Assembly: GCA_011057845.1 (NCBI GenBank)
Contig: DSDB01000475.1
Location: 1 to 8,216, forward strand
Length of the DNA stretch: 8,216 nucleotides
Direction of reading: 5' to 3'
Source: Phycisphaerales bacterium
Lineage (GTDB): Bacteria > Planctomycetota > Phycisphaerae > Sedimentisphaerales > Anaerobacaceae
The number at the start of each line of letters is the position of its first letter. The stretch's first letter is position 1. Positions 6,716-8,216 of the stretch are shown here, piece after piece. The translations under genes and the position numbers were made by a program. The notes beneath the pieces were generated by a model, which was not told the DNA's origin, did not search any database, and worked only from the letters and a program-made list of their open reading frames with translations.

Positions 6716-6736
6716 ACGAAATACGAAATACGAGGT
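6716..6736 (+). repeat. Heptad tandem repeat between the two tandem oxidoreductase genes
   Basis: Two exact ACGAAAT units (6716-6722, 6723-6729) are followed by a diverged third, ACGAGGT (6730-6736). The block takes up much of the 48-base gap and runs directly into the TTAAGGAG ribosome binding site (6736-6743) of the next gene. The units closely match those on the minus strand at 78-91. Confidence 0.75.
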
Positions 6737-6751
6737 TAAGGAGATAACCTG

Positions 6752-8095
6752 ATGGCATCGTCAGAGAATACCAAAGTGGAATTGAGTAAGAGCACCACGA
6801 TCGCGGGCGCCGTTGCGGCCGCCGGCGCCGTGGCGCACATGGCTTACGCGGGCGCAACAGGCAAGATCAAGGCCGGGTTGCTGGGCTGCGGCGGACGCGG
6901 CAGCGGAGCGATTCGCCAGTGTCTCGACGCCGACCCCGGCGTGGAAGTCATCGCCGTGGCGGACCTCTTCGAGAACAAGGCCCGCGGCGCCGCCAACGGC
7001 CTGCGGCGCGACGAGAAATACAAGGATCGCGTCAAGATCGAAGACGACCATATCTTCTCGGGTTATGACTGCCACGAGAAGCTCGCCGCCTGCGAGGCCG
7101 ACCTGCTGTGCATGGCCACCGCCCCGGCGTTCCGCGGACGCCAGTTGATGGCGGCGATCAAGGCCGGCAAGCATGTCTTTACGGAAAAACCCGTGGCGAC
7201 CGACGTCGCCGGCTGTCGTGAGGTTATTGCGGCGTCGGAGCTGGCCAAGACAAAGGGCCTGGCCATCGTCGCCGGGACCCAGCGCCGCCACGAATTCAGC
7301 CGCGTCGAACTGTTCAAACGGATTCACGACGGGGCCATTGGCGAGCCGGTCGGCGGCCAGTGCTACTGGTTTGGCGGCGGCATCTGGTTCAAAGGGGCCG
7401 ACGGCAACATGAGCGAACTGGATTGGCAGTGCCACAACTGGTACCACTTCAACTGGATCAGTGGCGACCAGATCTGCGAGCAGCACATTCACAACATCGA
7501 CGTGATGAACTGGTGCTTCGACGGTCCACCCGCCAAGTTCACGGCTGTGGGCGGCCGCGGCTGGCGCACCTGGAATGAGGACCAGATCAGGACCGCCAAG
7601 GCCGTCTGCCGCAAGTTCAACAACGACAGCGAGGAAGGCTGGGAGAAATACAACGGCGATATCTGGGACCATATCTACGCCGAATTCGAGTATCCCAACG
7701 GCGCCCGTTGCCTGAGCTTCAGCGGTCACAGCCCCGGAACCGGCCGTAACGGCGAGAAGCTCGTCGGCACCAAGGGAACCAGCAACTGCAGTAACAGCTA
7801 CAGCGGCGAGAACTCCTGGCGCTACGAAGGGCGGAACGTGGACCCGATGCTCCAGGAGCATATCGACCTGATCAAGAGCATCCGCGCCGGCGAGCCGCTC
7901 AACGAGGGCGTCCGCGTCGCCGAGAGCACGCTGACCGCCATCGGGGCCAGAATCGCCGCCTACACCGGTCGGACCTTCAGTTGGAAGTGGCTGCTCAACT
8001 CCTCCAAGCAGACCCTCGTGCCCACGCAGGAGGAACTCATGGCGGGCAAGCCCCTCTACCATCCCATCGCCACCGGCCGCGACCCGCTCGTGTAG
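6752..8095 (+). CDS. Gfo/Idh/MocA family oxidoreductase lacking a twin-arginine motif
   Basis: This 447-residue protein is a close relative of the upstream 5435-6703 product: LLGCGGRGSG (43-52), EKP (145-147), GTQRRHE (175-181), EQHIHNIDVMNW (243-254, with His247 and Asp250), GENSWRYEG (352-360) and SIRAGEPLNEG (376-386). The catalytic-site residues are intact. The N-terminus has an Ala-rich hydrophobic stretch (about 17-34) like a Tat signal, but no RR: it reads ELSKSTTIAG (10-19), as though RRxFL had been removed from SRRxFLK. Export by Sec, retention in the cytoplasm or co-export with a partner are all possible. Compared with its neighbour it has about 23 extra residues at 274-300. AAGGAG (6738-6743) with 8 bases to the ATG makes the start firm, so a misplaced start does not explain the missing motif. 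It is the last gene before the terminator at 8131-8155. Confidence 0.92.
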   Translation: MASSENTKVELSKSTTIAGAVAAAGAVAHMAYAGATGKIKAGLLGCGGRGSGAIRQCLDADPGVEVIAVADLFENKARGAANGLRRDEKYKDRVKIEDDHIFSGYDCHEKLAACEADLLCMATAPAFRGRQLMAAIKAGKHVFTEKPVATDVAGCREVIAASELAKTKGLAIVAGTQRRHEFSRVELFKRIHDGAIGEPVGGQCYWFGGGIWFKGADGNMSELDWQCHNWYHFNWISGDQICEQHIHNIDVMNWCFDGPPAKFTAVGGRGWRTWNEDQIRTAKAVCRKFNNDSEEGWEKYNGDIWDHIYAEFEYPNGARCLSFSGHSPGTGRNGEKLVGTKGTSNCSNSYSGENSWRYEGRNVDPMLQEHIDLIKSIRAGEPLNEGVRVAESTLTAIGARIAAYTGRTFSWKWLLNSSKQTLVPTQEELMAGKPLYHPIATGRDPLV

Positions 8096-8130
8096 CACCG
8101 GGCAGTCTGTGGGCTATGGATACAGACCAC

Positions 8131-8155
8131 AAAGGCCCCTTTCGAGGGGCCTTTT
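8131..8155 (+). terminator. Intrinsic terminator of the rightward cluster
   Basis: AAAGGCCCCT (8131-8140) pairs with AGGGGCCTTT (8145-8154) around a TTCG tetraloop (8141-8144), and the Ts run to 8155. It lies 35 bases after the stop of the last oxidoreductase. The flanking AAA could also give a short U-tract in the other direction, so it may serve both strands. Confidence 0.85.
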
Positions 8156-8216
8156 CCCTGCGCCCAAATGATAACCGGCGCGGGCCGGCGCCGCTATCGG
8201 TCGCTGGCGAGGCTGA

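Noticed and set aside
5480..8098. Two long minus-strand open frames opposite the tandem oxidoreductases
   Set aside because: Both mirror the coding strand in a GC-rich gene and carry no motif or start signal.
8178..8193. GC-rich inverted repeat (GGCGC and GCGCC) after the terminator
   Set aside because: It is short, has no U-tract, and is expected by chance in GC-rich sequence.
8194..8216. Possible 3' end of a convergent minus-strand gene (reads SLASDR, then stop)
   Set aside because: Seven codons at the edge are too few to support a gene, although the terminator at 8131-8155 could serve one.

Overview
The window is GC-rich and gene-dense. It carries four Gfo/Idh/MocA-type oxidoreductases, three of them with clear twin-arginine (Tat) export signals, plus a secreted HEAT-repeat protein. 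Large sets of Tat-exported Gfo/Idh/MocA paralogues next to secreted repeat proteins are typical of Planctomycetota and relatives in the PVC group. A member of Planctomycetota, perhaps class Phycisphaerae, is my best guess; this is an inference from gene content and style, since there is no rRNA or marker gene here.

Layout. The left part reads leftward: a Tat-type oxidoreductase (105-1436, minus) is followed after a 64-base gap by the first 13 codons of another gene on the same strand (1-40) that runs off the edge and begins like a secretory signal. A 339-base divergent intergenic region (1437-1775) holds a candidate promoter for each direction. The right part reads rightward: a second Tat-type oxidoreductase (1776-3077), a Sec-exported HEAT-repeat protein with an embedded DUF3395-like domain (3140-5332), a perfect 12-bp hairpin (5360-5391), a third Tat-type oxidoreductase (5435-6703), a fourth oxidoreductase that has lost its twin-arginine motif (6752-8095), and an intrinsic terminator (8131-8155).

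The four oxidoreductases form two pairs. The two divergent ones (105-1436 and 1776-3077) share one style of N-domain and C-terminal tail. The two tandem ones (5435-6703 and 6752-8095) share another and look like an old tandem duplication. All four keep the EKP motif and a Gly-rich dinucleotide loop, so NAD(P)-dependent oxidation/reduction of sugars or sugar derivatives in the cell envelope is the likely theme. No substrate can be assigned from sequence, and no glycoside hydrolase, transporter or regulator lies within the window.

The main unexplained signals are: (1) short 7-base tandem repeats in all three short co-directional gaps that lack a hairpin, always just upstream of the next gene's ribosome binding site; (2) a twin-arginine signal that appears to have lost exactly the RRxFL core in the last gene; (3) replacement of a conserved active-site-region Asp by Ala in the 1776-3077 protein; (4) a DUF3395-like domain, best known from the C-terminus of eukaryotic DNAJC11, inside a bacterial secreted HEAT protein.
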